Below are positions 37,440 to 46,197 of a stretch of DNA of 64,000 nt, piece by piece. How positions within the stretch are numbered: position 1 is the stretch's first letter; every line of letters starts with the position of its first letter. The position numbers and the translations under genes are program-made. The notes under the pieces are model-generated. The model had not been told where the DNA came from. It did no database searches and was given only the letters and a program-made list of their open reading frames with translations. The stretch is from Salinibaculum litoreum (GTDB lineage Archaea; Halobacteriota; Halobacteria; Halobacteriales; Haloarculaceae), in the NCBI GenBank assembly GCA_009789175.1, contig CP046866.1:2728001-2792000 (forward strand), read 5' to 3'.

Positions 37440-38843
37440 TCACTCGTGGCTGATCTCTTCGCCATCACCGCTGACGGCCGTGTTCGCCTCACGCTCGGAT
37501 TCCGACTTTTCCTCGTTGAACCCGCCGATGCGGGCTTTCATGATGCGGGTGTTCTCGACCTGTTCGACCCGTATCGAGAGACCGTCGTACTCGATGACCT
37601 CGCCCTCTTCGACCAGCCGGCCCGCGCGGTTGAAGATGAAGCCCGCGATGGTCTCGAACTCCTCGCCCTCGGGGATGTCGATGCCCAGCTGTTCGTTGAC
37701 CTCGTCGACGTTGACCTCGCCTTTGACCAGCACGGTGTCCTCGTCGAGGAACTCGATGGGCTCCCGTTCCTCGCCTTCGAGTATCTCGCCGACGATTTCC
37801 TCCGTGAGGTCTTCCATCGTCACCAGCCCCTCCGTGGTGCCGAACTCGTCGATGACGATGACCATGTGCATGCGCTCGTCGCGCATCTCCGCGAGCAGTT
37901 CGTCGACGTTTTTGGATTCTGGGACGTGCAGCGTCGGCTGGATGACATCGGCCAGTCCCACGTCCGTCTCCACTTCGCCGTAGTTTACGTCCCTGACCAG
38001 GTCGCGGATGTGGACGACCCCGACGACGTTGTCGAGACTCCCCTCGTAGACGGGGATGCGAGCGTGGCCGCTGTGGATACAGGTCTCGATGGCTTCCTCG
38101 ATGGAGGCGTCTTTGGAGACGGCGGTCATATCGAGCCGGGGCGTCATCACCTCCTTGGCGATGGTCCGGTTGAATCGGAGGGTGCGCTGGAGCATCTCGC
38201 GTTCATCCTCGTCGAGGACGCCCTCGCGTTCGCCGGTCTCGATGATGTCCCGAATCTCCTGGCGGGTGATGTAAGACGTCTCGATGGCACTCCGGCCGCC
38301 GGTCACTTTGTTGACCGCTCGGGTCAGGTAGTCGAAGAGGACGATGAGCGGCAACAGGACGTACTCGGCCCACTGCAGCGGCCGTGAGATGCGCAGCGCC
38401 CAGGATTCGGTGTTCTCGATGGCGTACGATTTGGGTGCGCTCTCGCCGAACAGCAAGACGAGCGCGGTGATACCGACCGTCGCCAGCACCACCGCGAGCC
38501 CGCCGTTGCCCAGATAGAAGCTGAGCAGCCCCGTCGCTATCGAGGACATGGCGATGTTGACGAGGTTGTTCCCGACCAGAATCGTCACCAGCAGGCGGTG
38601 TGGGTCCTCCCGGAGGTGCTTGAGCAGTTGCCCCGTCGTACTCTCCTCGGCCAGTGACTCCACGCGGTGGTCCGCAAGCGAGAACATCGCAATCTCCGAG
38701 GAGGAGAAAAACGCGGACAGCACCAGCAACAGGAAGATGGCGAACAGACCGACGCCGACGAAGGCGGTATCGGAGATGGTGATGCCGAGTATGTTTACCG
38801 ACAGTGGCACAGCGGCGACACTCACGACGGCTGGAACCCCCAT
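37440..38843 (-). CDS. CNNM/CorC-type membrane protein with CBS pair
   Basis: 467 aa from the ATG at 38843; more upstream in-frame ATGs overlap the divergent gene. N-terminal DUF21 domain with four helices (FLLLVLSAFFSSSEIAMFSL, NNLVNIAMSSIATG), two CBS domains (EVMTPRLDMTAVSKD to LVRDV, and ADVIQPTLHVPESKNV to EEIVGEILEGEE) and a C-terminal CorC/HlyC domain. The family exports Mg2+ or is linked to divalent-ion homeostasis, with nucleotides binding the CBS pair. Confidence 0.9.
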   Translation of the reverse strand: MGVPAVVSVAAVPLSVNILGITISDTAFVGVGLFAIFLLLVLSAFFSSSEIAMFSLADHRVESLAEESTTGQLLKHLREDPHRLLVTILVGNNLVNIAMSSIATGLLSFYLGNGGLAVVLATVGITALVLLFGESAPKSYAIENTESWALRISRPLQWAEYVLLPLIVLFDYLTRAVNKVTGGRSAIETSYITRQEIRDIIETGEREGVLDEDEREMLQRTLRFNRTIAKEVMTPRLDMTAVSKDASIEEAIETCIHSGHARIPVYEGSLDNVVGVVHIRDLVRDVNYGEVETDVGLADVIQPTLHVPESKNVDELLAEMRDERMHMVIVIDEFGTTEGLVTMEDLTEEIVGEILEGEEREPIEFLDEDTVLVKGEVNVDEVNEQLGIDIPEGEEFETIAGFIFNRAGRLVEEGEVIEYDGLSIRVEQVENTRIMKARIGGFNEEKSESEREANTAVSGDGEEISHE

Positions 38844-38964
38844 TGACGTGTGGCCTTGACAGTCAGCAAAAGTAAACGTTGCCATGGTCGAAGCCGCTTC
38901 CGGCGGCCGCTGGCCCACTGGTGCCGTCGACACGCTTACCCTGTTCTCGCTCCAACAGCCAGTC

Positions 38965-39267
38965 ATGAGCGACCCTGCCCTGACAGTGTACCGGTTGCAG
39001 GCGTGTCCGTTCTGCGAACGCGTCATCCGGCTTCTCGAAGAGTACGACCTCGACTACCGGTCCCGCTTCGTCGAACCGATGCACTCAGACCGGAACGTGG
39101 TCAAGCGCGAAAGCGGCAAGCGGACCGTCCCCGCGCTCGTCGACGACAACACCGGCGCGACGCTTACCGAAAGTGCAAACATCGTCTCCTATCTCGAAAC
39201 CACCTACGGCAGCGATAGCCAGCCCGGTGTGACTGCCGACCCCGCGACAGCGGAGGAGGGGTCCTAG
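38965..39267 (+). CDS. Glutaredoxin/GST-N-like protein (CPFC)
   Basis: 100 aa from the ATG at 38965. Thioredoxin fold with YRLQACPFCERVIRLLEE at the N-terminus, cis-Pro in KRTVPALVDDNTG and the final helix ESANIVSYLETTYG. The stop is immediately followed by the ATG of the redoxin gene (39268), and that gene abuts Sua5, so three genes share one unit. A thiol carrier feeding the neighbouring redoxin is a reasonable inference. Confidence 0.87.
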   Translation: MSDPALTVYRLQACPFCERVIRLLEEYDLDYRSRFVEPMHSDRNVVKRESGKRTVPALVDDNTGATLTESANIVSYLETTYGSDSQPGVTADPATAEEGS

Positions 39268-39780
39268 ATGGAACTTGACTTCGATGTCGTCGACATGGGG
39301 CCGGCCGACCACGTCGAGGCAGGCGAGCAGGCACCGGATTTCGAGCGCCCGCTGGTCAACGACGAGTACTGGGAGGACCGCGCCCTCTCGGAGTTGACTG
39401 CGGAGGGGCCTGTCGTCCTGATTTGCTATCCGATGGACGGCGCGTTTCCGGCCACCTACATCTGGAACGAACTCCGGGACCGCGGCTTCGAGCAGTACGA
39501 TGCCCGGACTGTCGGACTCTCTATCTCGACCCCCTACGAGCACAAGACGCTCATCGAGGGCCGTGAGATGGACTTTGAGCTGTTCTCGGACCCGAAAAAC
39601 GAGGTCGCCGAGCAGTACGGCATCGTCAACGACCTCGACGGGATGGCTGGTATCGAGGAGCCACGCCCGGCGGCGTTCGTCATCGACGAGGAGCGCGTCG
39701 TCCAGTATGCGTGGGTGGCCCGCCAGTGGCCGGATTTCCCGGACTACGACGAGCTAGAGGCCGCCGTCGAGTCCCTATAG
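39268..39780 (+). CDS. Redoxin (AhpC/TSA-like) lacking the peroxidatic Cys
   Basis: 170 aa. Peroxiredoxin fold: EAGEQAPDFERPLVND, GPVVLICYPMDGAFPATYIWNEL, VGLSISTPYEHKTLIE, LFSDPKNEVAEQYGI, AAFVIDEERVVQYAWV. In peroxiredoxins the P-x3-T-x2-C motif carries the reactive Cys; here it reads PMDGAFPA, with no Cys at that place. The only nearby Cys is in LICYP. It therefore may not reduce peroxide by the usual mechanism. It is coupled with the glutaredoxin-like gene upstream. Confidence 0.85.
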   Translation: MELDFDVVDMGPADHVEAGEQAPDFERPLVNDEYWEDRALSELTAEGPVVLICYPMDGAFPATYIWNELRDRGFEQYDARTVGLSISTPYEHKTLIEGREMDFELFSDPKNEVAEQYGIVNDLDGMAGIEEPRPAAFVIDEERVVQYAWVARQWPDFPDYDELEAAVESL

Positions 39781-40371
39781 ATGGAGACGACAGACGCCGC
39801 CATCGCTGCCGCGGCCATTCACGACGGCGCACTCGTCGTCTACCCCACCGAGACGGTCTACGGTCTCGGTGCCGATGCCCTCGACCCCGACGCGGTCGGG
39901 CGGCTCTTCGAGGTGAAAGGTCGGGACCGCGACAAGCCGGTCTCGATGGCCGTCGACAGTGTCGCCGCCGCCACCGAGTACACCGCTCCCACAGAGCGCG
40001 AGCGGGCGTTCATGGCGGAGTTCCTGCCCGGCCCCGTGACAGTGCTCGTCCAGCGCGGGGAGATGGTCCCCGATGTGCTGACCGCCGGTCGGGACCGCGT
40101 CGGCGTACGCGTCCCCGACCACGACCTCGCACTGGAACTGCTGTCCGAAGCCAACGTCCCCGTGACCGCGACCAGCGCCAACCTCAGCGGTGAGCCGAGT
40201 GCCACCACACTGGAAGATGTTCACCGACCCGTCTGTGAGGCAGCAGCAGTGTTGCTCGATGACGGGGCTACCCCCGGCGGCGGGTCGACGGTGGTCGACC
40301 CCGCAAGCGGCGAGATTCACCGCCGTGGCCCGCTCGCCGCTGACATCGAGGACTGGCTGACAGAGCACTGA
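39781..40371 (+). CDS. L-threonylcarbamoyladenylate synthase (Sua5/YrdC)
   Basis: 196 aa. It makes threonylcarbamoyl-AMP for t6A37 of tRNA. Motifs: VVYPTETVYGLGADAL with the KGRDRDKPVSMAV loop, FLPGPVTVLVQRG, VGVRVPDH and PVTATSANLSGEPS. It has only the YrdC domain; the Sua5-specific C-terminal domain is absent. It abuts the redoxin gene without spacing. Together with tiaS it is one of two tRNA-modification genes in the window. Confidence 0.94.
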   Translation: METTDAAIAAAAIHDGALVVYPTETVYGLGADALDPDAVGRLFEVKGRDRDKPVSMAVDSVAAATEYTAPTERERAFMAEFLPGPVTVLVQRGEMVPDVLTAGRDRVGVRVPDHDLALELLSEANVPVTATSANLSGEPSATTLEDVHRPVCEAAAVLLDDGATPGGGSTVVDPASGEIHRRGPLAADIEDWLTEH

Positions 40372-40390
40372 GGGACCACACTGCCCCAGC

Positions 40391-41050
40391 TTAATCCCCA
40401 CCGAGCAAAGACCGCAGCGACCGTGTCCGCACACCGCACTGCCCGCTGAACTCACAGGGTGAACACTTCGTGTCGCTGTCCGCTCGCGGAGGCGGACCGT
40501 CGATGGTGTCCGCAACCCGGAGCGCCTCGCGGTACTGTGCCTTTCGTCGCGTATCGATGGCTACCTCCCTGATGATGCCGTGGGCGGGATACTCCGCGAA
40601 GGCGCGCTCGACGGGTTGCTCACGCTCCCAGGAGAGTGCTTTCGCTGCCGCGACGAGCCGAACGCTCTGTGGCTGCCAGACCCCCTGCTCGGGTGGCTCG
40701 CCGGCAAAGACGAGCGACACCGCCGGAACCCCGGACAGCACCTTGTGGGCCACCCCGCGACACTCCCGGCCAGTCAGGCGTACGTCCCGGGCCGGCGGAT
40801 CCGCAAGCGCCGACCACGCCGACAGCCGGGCCTTCAGACAGCCCAGCCGGGAGCGATAGGTTGTCGGCGATACCGCAATCGGCGCATCACGCACCGCCTC
40901 GTCGTCGGTCAGCAGCCGCTCGTATGAAAAGGCAAGCTCCCGCCGGTCGGCCACGGTTTCTGGCGTCCCCACCTCGTCGGGGTCCCGACGCCGGTAGTAC
41001 AGCTTGCGAGGGCAGTATGCGGCAGTCGCAACGTCACGGAAGGCGTGCAT
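40391..41050 (-). CDS. Cas4/RecB-like Fe-S protein outside a CRISPR context
   Basis: 219 aa. A Cys near the N-terminus (ATAAYCPRKLYYRR) and a cluster near the C-terminus (CSPCEFSGQC) form the four-Cys Fe-S pattern of Cas4 and Dna2-type nucleases. Between them the typical PD-(D/E)XK residues are hard to place: the GExD and ExK strands are not obvious. There is no cas gene or CRISPR array nearby. It may be a DNA-repair nuclease relative or an inactive form. It converges with Sua5. Confidence 0.72.
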   Translation of the reverse strand: MHAFRDVATAAYCPRKLYYRRRDPDEVGTPETVADRRELAFSYERLLTDDEAVRDAPIAVSPTTYRSRLGCLKARLSAWSALADPPARDVRLTGRECRGVAHKVLSGVPAVSLVFAGEPPEQGVWQPQSVRLVAAAKALSWEREQPVERAFAEYPAHGIIREVAIDTRRKAQYREALRVADTIDGPPPRADSDTKCSPCEFSGQCGVRTRSLRSLLGGD

Positions 41051-41076
41051 AGGCCGGGCTGGCCCCGGCTTCGGCC

Positions 41077-41667
41077 TTAAAATTCCACGTCGACTTCCAT
41101 TCCTTCGGTCGCCTCGTCCAGCCCGTCGTTCTGTACGTCGGCGGTCAGCCGGACCGCGATATCCGCGTCGGTCAGAACCTCCTCGAACTCGGTCCGGAAG
41201 CGCTGGCTGGCCCGTCTGGAGCGTTCCTCGGCTGCGAGTGCGTCGCGTGCCCGCGAGACTGTGTCAGCGTCGGCGTCCAGTTCGGCGGCAACCGCCGCTA
41301 CCGACGTGTCCGTGTCACAGTCCCGTAGCGTCTCGACATCGATGCCGGCGGTATCGGCCTCCCGGACCAGATGCAGGTCCAGGCGCGCCTCGATGACAGC
41401 GTCCTCGGATACCGACAGCGCCTCCGCGATGTCCGCGTCATGCTGGCCATCGTAGAAACGCCTGATGACCTGACACAGCGCCTCGTTGTCGAGGTCCGTG
41501 CTGAAGTCGAACTTCTCCCGCATCCGCTCGATGACTTCGACGAGCCGGTCATCGACGGACCCCTCCTTGAGCAGTGACCCCCGTTGCTCGGTCTGGGACT
41601 CCGTGACCGTCTCCTCCTCGGCCACGTCCATGAAGATGTCCCGTAGTTCTTCTGTCTTTTCGTCCAT
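41077..41667 (-). CDS. Haloarchaeal conditioned-medium-induced-type protein
   Basis: 196 aa, very acidic. An HTH-like array sits in the middle: DNEALCQVIRRFYDGQHDADIAEALSVSEDAVIEARLDL and a second segment DTDTSVAAVAAELDADADTVSRARDAL. From memory it matches the protein called conditioned medium-induced protein 4 in haloarchaea; I cannot verify this. The double HTH arrangement suggests a DNA-binding regulator without an effector domain. It lies next to the Cas4-like gene, 26 bp upstream. Confidence 0.78.
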   Translation of the reverse strand: MDEKTEELRDIFMDVAEEETVTESQTEQRGSLLKEGSVDDRLVEVIERMREKFDFSTDLDNEALCQVIRRFYDGQHDADIAEALSVSEDAVIEARLDLHLVREADTAGIDVETLRDCDTDTSVAAVAAELDADADTVSRARDALAAEERSRRASQRFRTEFEEVLTDADIAVRLTADVQNDGLDEATEGMEVDVEF

Positions 41668-41745
41668 CCTGCACGTTCACAGCCGACTGAGAGTGAAAAA
41701 GCTAACCCCTGAAATATCCCCGTGCTCCGACAAACGCTGAAACCA

Positions 41746-41787
41746 TGCCAAAATTTTCACAGGATAGCGACGGTGTGGCAAAATTTT
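41746..41787. promoter_or_regulatory. Tandem TGSCAAAATTTT motif upstream of the HdrD-like gene
   Basis: TGCCAAAATTTT (41746-41757) and TGGCAAAATTTT (41776-41787) are exactly 30 bp apart, about three helical turns, and both contain the palindrome AAAATTTT. The second lies about 28-39 bp before the ATG at 41815 and overlaps the TATA region. It is a likely regulator site. Confidence 0.6.
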
Positions 41788-41814
41788 ATCACCAATCACG
41801 CCGGCTCACATTGT

Positions 41815-43923
41815 ATGGTTGTACTGCAGAGTGAGCAGGTAACCCGCCCCACCTTCTGGCAGATCAGCCCAGTCGGGAAAGCTATGTTTTACTATCTGGC
41901 CGCTGTGGCGATTCTCGTCTTTCTCGTCGGCGTCTACCAGCGGTTTGCCCGATACACGCAGGGCCGGTCCGACCCGTTCGACCGGTTGTCGGAGCTTCCC
42001 GGGCGCATTCTCCGGGGAGCCCGCCTTGCGCTTTCCAACGAGAAGCAACTCGACCGGGACCTGACAGCGGGCCTGATGCACGCCGCCATCGTCTGGGGCT
42101 TTCTGACGCTGCTCATCGGCACCACCATCCTCGGTATCGACCTCGACTTCTACCGGCCGCTCACTGGCGAGTCGTTTTTCGTCGGCGATTTCTACCGCTC
42201 CTATTCGCTGGTGATGGACGCGATGGGGCTGTTTTTCGTCGTCGGGCTGGGCGTTGCCATCTATCGGCGCTACGTCGCCCGCGACGGACGGCTCTGGGGC
42301 AAACACACCGGCCGTGAAGACGACCTCTTCCTGTCGGCGCTGTTCTTGCTGGGCGTCGGTGGCTATCTCGTCGAAGCCATCCGCATCCTCGGCCAGGACT
42401 TCCCCGCCCACGAGACGGTGAGTTTCGTGGGGTATTTCCTCGCCGCCGTTGGTGCCGGTGCTGGCGTCTCCCCGGACGCCGCTGTTGCTGCCTACCCGGT
42501 GGTCTGGTGGAGCCACTCCCTGCTCGCCTTCTGGTTTATCGCGTGGATTCCCTTCGCCAAGCCCGTCCACATGCTCACCTCCTACGCCAACCTCGTCACG
42601 CGAGACGAGGACGCTGGCCGTCGCCTGCCCGGCGTCCCGCTCGACCCCGAGGCCGACACGGAACTGGAGGACGTGGACGACTTCTCCTGGAAGCAACTGC
42701 TCGACCAGGACGCCTGCACGAAGTGTGGCCGCTGCTCGTCGGTCTGTCCCGCCAAGGATGCCGGCCGGCCGCTGGACCCGCGCGACGTGATTCTCGACCT
42801 GAAAAGCTACCGCCAGGAGCGCGACGCCGGCGGCGAGACACTCCCCATCGTCGCCGACGGCGGCACGTCGGTCATCGACGCGGATACGATGGAGTCCTGT
42901 CTCTCCTGTATGGCTTGCATGGACGCCTGTCCGGTCGACATCGAGCATCTCACGCATTTCACGGACATGAACCGGCAGCTGGTCGAACAGGGCGACGTGG
43001 ACGGGAACGTCCAGGACGTCTTCCAGAACGTGATGCAACAGGGCAACACCTTCGGCGACAGCGCTCGCGCCCGCCCGGACTGGGCCGACGAACTCGATTT
43101 CGAGGTGCCGGACGCCCGCGAGGAGTCCGTCGAGTATCTCTGGTACGTCGGCGATTACCCCAGCTACGACGAGCGAAACCGCGCGGTCGCACGCGCGCTC
43201 GCTCACATCTTCGAGGCTGCGGGCGTCGACTACGGCATCCTCTACGAGGACGAAGTCTACGACGGCAACGACATCCGACGGATGGGTGAGGAACTGCTCT
43301 ACGTCGAGCAGGCCTCACAGCTCATCGGGGCGCTTGAGGACTGCGAGTTCGAGACGCTCGTCTGTACTGACCCCCACTCGTTCAATACCATCAGCAACGA
43401 GTACTCCGACATCGATTTCGACGAGTTCGCCGACGACCCGATGCTCGAAGCCCCCGTCGAGGGGTACTGGAACGCGGACGGCGACATCGACATCGCCCAC
43501 TACACGCAGGTCGTCGAAGATATCGTCGAGGCCGGCCGACTCGACCTCGGACGGCTCGACCGGACGGTCACCTACCACGACCCCTGTCACCTCGGCCGCT
43601 ACAACGGCGAGTACGAGGCCCCTCGCGAACTGCTGCGTGCGACCGGCGTCGACCTCGTGGAGATGCCCCGCAACCGCGACGACTCCTTCTGTTGTGGCGG
43701 CGGCGGTGGCGGCCTCTGGATGGACTTCGACGAGGAGCACAAACCCAGCGAGGAACGGCTCCGGGAGGCCGTTCAGGATACCGACGCCGCTCCCGAGCAG
43801 TTCGTCGTCGCCTGCCCGATGTGCGTGACGATGTTCGAGGACGGCCGCAAGACCGGCGGCTTCGAGGACGACCTCGACATCGTCGACCTCACCGAGGTGC
43901 TGGTCGACGCGCTGGACGCCTGA
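41815..43923 (+). CDS. HdrD/GlpC-like Fe-S oxidoreductase fused to a membrane cytochrome-type domain
   Basis: 702 aa from the ATG at 41815 (MVVLQSEQVTRPTFW). N-terminal NarI/HdrE-like part with five helices (residues 15-255) and several His that could bind haem b. Then two 4Fe-4S motifs (CTKCGRCSSVCP and CLSCMACMDACP) and a C-terminal pair of CCG-type cysteine-rich segments (HDPCHLGRYN, then DSFCCGGGGG and ACPMCVTMF). It resembles heterodisulfide-reductase-like or lactate/glycolate oxidase-linked quinone reductases. In haloarchaea it is often tied to fatty-acid or FAD-dehydrogenase electron flow; the partner dehydrogenase is not in the window. Confidence 0.88.
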   Translation: MVVLQSEQVTRPTFWQISPVGKAMFYYLAAVAILVFLVGVYQRFARYTQGRSDPFDRLSELPGRILRGARLALSNEKQLDRDLTAGLMHAAIVWGFLTLLIGTTILGIDLDFYRPLTGESFFVGDFYRSYSLVMDAMGLFFVVGLGVAIYRRYVARDGRLWGKHTGREDDLFLSALFLLGVGGYLVEAIRILGQDFPAHETVSFVGYFLAAVGAGAGVSPDAAVAAYPVVWWSHSLLAFWFIAWIPFAKPVHMLTSYANLVTRDEDAGRRLPGVPLDPEADTELEDVDDFSWKQLLDQDACTKCGRCSSVCPAKDAGRPLDPRDVILDLKSYRQERDAGGETLPIVADGGTSVIDADTMESCLSCMACMDACPVDIEHLTHFTDMNRQLVEQGDVDGNVQDVFQNVMQQGNTFGDSARARPDWADELDFEVPDAREESVEYLWYVGDYPSYDERNRAVARALAHIFEAAGVDYGILYEDEVYDGNDIRRMGEELLYVEQASQLIGALEDCEFETLVCTDPHSFNTISNEYSDIDFDEFADDPMLEAPVEGYWNADGDIDIAHYTQVVEDIVEAGRLDLGRLDRTVTYHDPCHLGRYNGEYEAPRELLRATGVDLVEMPRNRDDSFCCGGGGGGLWMDFDEEHKPSEERLREAVQDTDAAPEQFVVACPMCVTMFEDGRKTGGFEDDLDIVDLTEVLVDALDA

Positions 43924-43926
43924 ACC

Positions 43927-44565
43927 TTAGTCCCTCCCGTTTTCCCCCTCGTGGCCCTGTCGGGTTCTGGACTGGGCCGGTTGCCGCCGTGGCTGTCTTC
44001 CGTGACGGTACCGCCACCGCTGGCCGTAGACGTACCAGCCGATGCCGGCGTTGATAAGCAGCACAATCAGCCCCAGCGTGGCGGTGTAACTGTTGGCCAG
44101 CAGCCACAGCCCCGACAGCGTGCCGGCGCCGGTGACAGCCATCGTCGCGGTCCACCCCCACGAGTGTCGCGTCCACAGGCCGACTGCCGCGGCGGTCTGC
44201 CCGAGGCCGAGTATCATAATGATAAGCCCCACTGTTGCCATTGCTGACCCCGCACTGGCACCGTACTGGGCTGCTTCCGCACTCATATCGCGGAGAGTCG
44301 TCCCAGCCCACAGTGTCCCCACACCCGAGAGCATCAAGAACACGCAGACGGCTTTGAGACCGGTCGGTAGCGGACGCCGCTGTCGTGTTGTGTGTCCGCC
44401 ACCCCTGCCGGGTTGTCCTGTTGGCTGTCGGTTCCCGGCCGTCTGCTGGTGGTCTGGCGTCGCTGTCGCCTCGTTCTCGTGTTGGTGTTCGGTGATAGCC
44501 CTCCCACAGCCGGGACAGATGCCGTCGGCCCCGACCGCACACTGACAGGATGGACAGCGGGTCAT
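43927..44565 (-). CDS. Zinc-ribbon membrane protein
   Basis: 212 aa. N-terminal double CxxC ribbon (CPSCQCAVGADGICPGCGR), a basic/Gln-rich linker (residues 25-65) and four hydrophobic helices (about 68-90, 108-130, 138-158 and 163-180). The C-terminal tail is Arg-rich. A TATA-like TTTTATAT sits 27 nt before the ATG. The function is not recognised. It converges with the HdrD-like gene, the stops almost abutting. Confidence 0.78.
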   Translation of the reverse strand: MTRCPSCQCAVGADGICPGCGRAITEHQHENEATATPDHQQTAGNRQPTGQPGRGGGHTTRQRRPLPTGLKAVCVFLMLSGVGTLWAGTTLRDMSAEAAQYGASAGSAMATVGLIIMILGLGQTAAAVGLWTRHSWGWTATMAVTGAGTLSGLWLLANSYTATLGLIVLLINAGIGWYVYGQRWRYRHGRQPRRQPAQSRTRQGHEGENGRD

Positions 44566-44614
44566 GGCCGGGGCTGGTCCCGGATTCGCATATAAAATCC
44601 CGGGCGGCGTGTGG

Positions 44615-45043
44615 TCACCGGACGATTGTCACGGGCGTGGGGGAGCGCTTGCTTACGGCCTCGGCGACGTTCCCGACGAGAAACTGCCGTGTCGCGCGAC
44701 TCCAGTCCTCGCCGTGTGCGCCGAGGACGATTGCGTCGTAGTCTGCTGCCCGGTCGAGGACGTTCCGTACCGGGTGGCCGACCCCGACGATTGTATCGAC
44801 CGTTCGGTCACGTTCGGCAGCCACCTCGCGGGCGCGCTCGAAGACCGGCTGTGCACGCTCGGCGGCGGCCTCATCGAAGTCCTCTTCCAGAGCGAGACCC
44901 ACCGACTCGCCCATCATCATCGATGGGACGCCGATGACGTGCAAGACAGTGACTTCTGCATCGGGGTGATTGTCGAGCGCGTACGCCAGCGCGTGCCCGG
45001 CGTGTTCGGAGTCGTCCATCGGAACGAGAATCTGTGAGAGCAT
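44615..45043 (-). CDS. Universal stress protein (UspA family)
   Basis: 142 aa single Usp domain. N-terminal ILVPMDDSEHAGHALAYALD and C-terminal nucleotide-binding motif LGAHGEDWSRATRQFLVG and SPTPVTIVR. The G-x2-G-x9-G(S/T) pattern is only partly kept (AHGEDWSRATRQFLVGN), so ATP binding is plausible but not certain. It is a cytoplasmic dimer. It is a single gene with no operon partner. Confidence 0.9.
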   Translation of the reverse strand: MLSQILVPMDDSEHAGHALAYALDNHPDAEVTVLHVIGVPSMMMGESVGLALEEDFDEAAAERAQPVFERAREVAAERDRTVDTIVGVGHPVRNVLDRAADYDAIVLGAHGEDWSRATRQFLVGNVAEAVSKRSPTPVTIVR

Positions 45044-45140
45044 ACCACAGCCGACGGCGGCCAGTCACCTAAGTCTCCCCGCTCATCCCTGTGAAGTCCT
45101 CGCCCCGTCCCTTCGAGCGAACCCACCGCCGTCTGGTTCC

Positions 45141-45767
45141 TTACAGAAAGCCCAACAGACCGAGCGTCAGCGCCGCGAGGATGGCTTCGAAAGCGAGCGT
45201 CCCGATTGCCGAGAGGACGGCAAAGAGGCGGGTGTCCATCTCCGCGAGGCCGGCGGGAATCGTCAACATGCCCCGTGTGAACAGGAGGGTGTTACTGACG
45301 GGGACGACGACGGCTCCCCAGCGGTCGAACCAGCTCTCGAAGCGGTCGAGGCTGTCCTCACTGACTGCAATCCACTGCCGTTCGTGGAGTACCTCACGGC
45401 CGCCGCGTTTCGCGAGCATGAACAGCGCGGTCTGGCCGATGGTCGCGCCCAGCACCGCCACACCGATGACCGCAGCGATTTCAGCGTTCGTGTCTCCGAG
45501 GACCAGAACGGCCGCCGGGACGAGACTCTCGCTCGGCGCGAAATACAGCAACATCGCACCTTCGAGGATGAACACTGCAAAGAGGGCGAACAGCCCGTAC
45601 TGTTCCAGCAGCGAGCGTGCAGTTTCGGTCGTCCCCTCGGGTACCGAGAGGAGGCCGGTCTGGAGGGCAGCGACGACCACCACTGCGACGGTGCCCGTCG
45701 CCAGGAGGGCGTAGGCGACCCGGTCGCGGACCAGCGGGAACCGCCCATCGACGGGTTCGGATGCCAT
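45141..45767 (-). CDS. DedA/SNARE-associated-family membrane protein
   Basis: 208 aa, five or six helices. Core motif EGAMLLYFAPSESLVPAAVLVL with a conserved Glu, and the G-containing second half AVLGATIGQTALFMLAKRGG and FTRGMLTIPAGLAEMD. DedA proteins are lipid scramblases/flippases and support membrane-potential homeostasis. It is upstream of the UspA gene on the same strand, with 97 bp between them. Confidence 0.87.
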   Translation of the reverse strand: MASEPVDGRFPLVRDRVAYALLATGTVAVVVVAALQTGLLSVPEGTTETARSLLEQYGLFALFAVFILEGAMLLYFAPSESLVPAAVLVLGDTNAEIAAVIGVAVLGATIGQTALFMLAKRGGREVLHERQWIAVSEDSLDRFESWFDRWGAVVVPVSNTLLFTRGMLTIPAGLAEMDTRLFAVLSAIGTLAFEAILAALTLGLLGFL

Positions 45768-45791
45768 TGGGGATGCGTTGGACGAGGGGTG

Positions 45792-46112
45792 TCAAACGTT
45801 TTCCGTTTGATGCATCCGCCACTGCACGTACCACCCGGCGAGTTTCGGCATGGCGAGTACCGCCACGAAGATGGCGACACCGACTGCCTGCACGACAATC
45901 TCTGGAACGCCGACCGTCGTATCCGCCGCCCACAGCGCCAGCAACACCGCTCCGACCGCAATGAGAAAGTCGCCGACGAACGCCGCAGTGAGTGCTGGGT
46001 CGGCCACCGGGAGTGCGATACCGGTGACGAGCTCGTGGAGGCTGAACACCCGCATCGTAGCGCCGACTGCAATCGCGGTGCCGGCTGTCACCAACAGTCC
46101 AGCGGCTGCCAT
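45792..46112 (-). CDS. Four-helix membrane protein
   Basis: 106 aa from the ATG at 46112 ([11 protein letters not shown]); the longer ORF overlaps hemB on the other strand. Helices at about residues 2-20, 33-50, 53-70 and 76-97, with a polar C-terminus ([12 protein letters not shown]). It lies 24 bp upstream of the DedA gene on the same strand, so the two may be co-transcribed. No family recognised. Confidence 0.75.
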   Translation of the reverse strand: MAAAGLLVTAGTAIAVGATMRVFSLHELVTGIALPVADPALTAAFVGDFLIAVGAVLLALWAADTTVGVPEIVVQAVGVAIFVAVLAMPKLAGWYVQWRMHQTENV

Positions 46113-46197
46113 ACTCGGGTCTCCAACCGCGTCCCTCAAGACACGTTCGGGAGAGACCGAGCGACACGGCTTTTTGCCCGCCGACGAATGCCCGAAT

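Noticed and set aside
40391-41050. Part of a CRISPR-Cas locus
   Set aside because: No repeats, no cas1/cas2 and no effector genes anywhere in the window.
41806-43206. 466-aa minus-strand frame opposite the HdrD-like gene
   Set aside because: Shadow of a highly biased gene. The plus strand has all Fe-S motifs.
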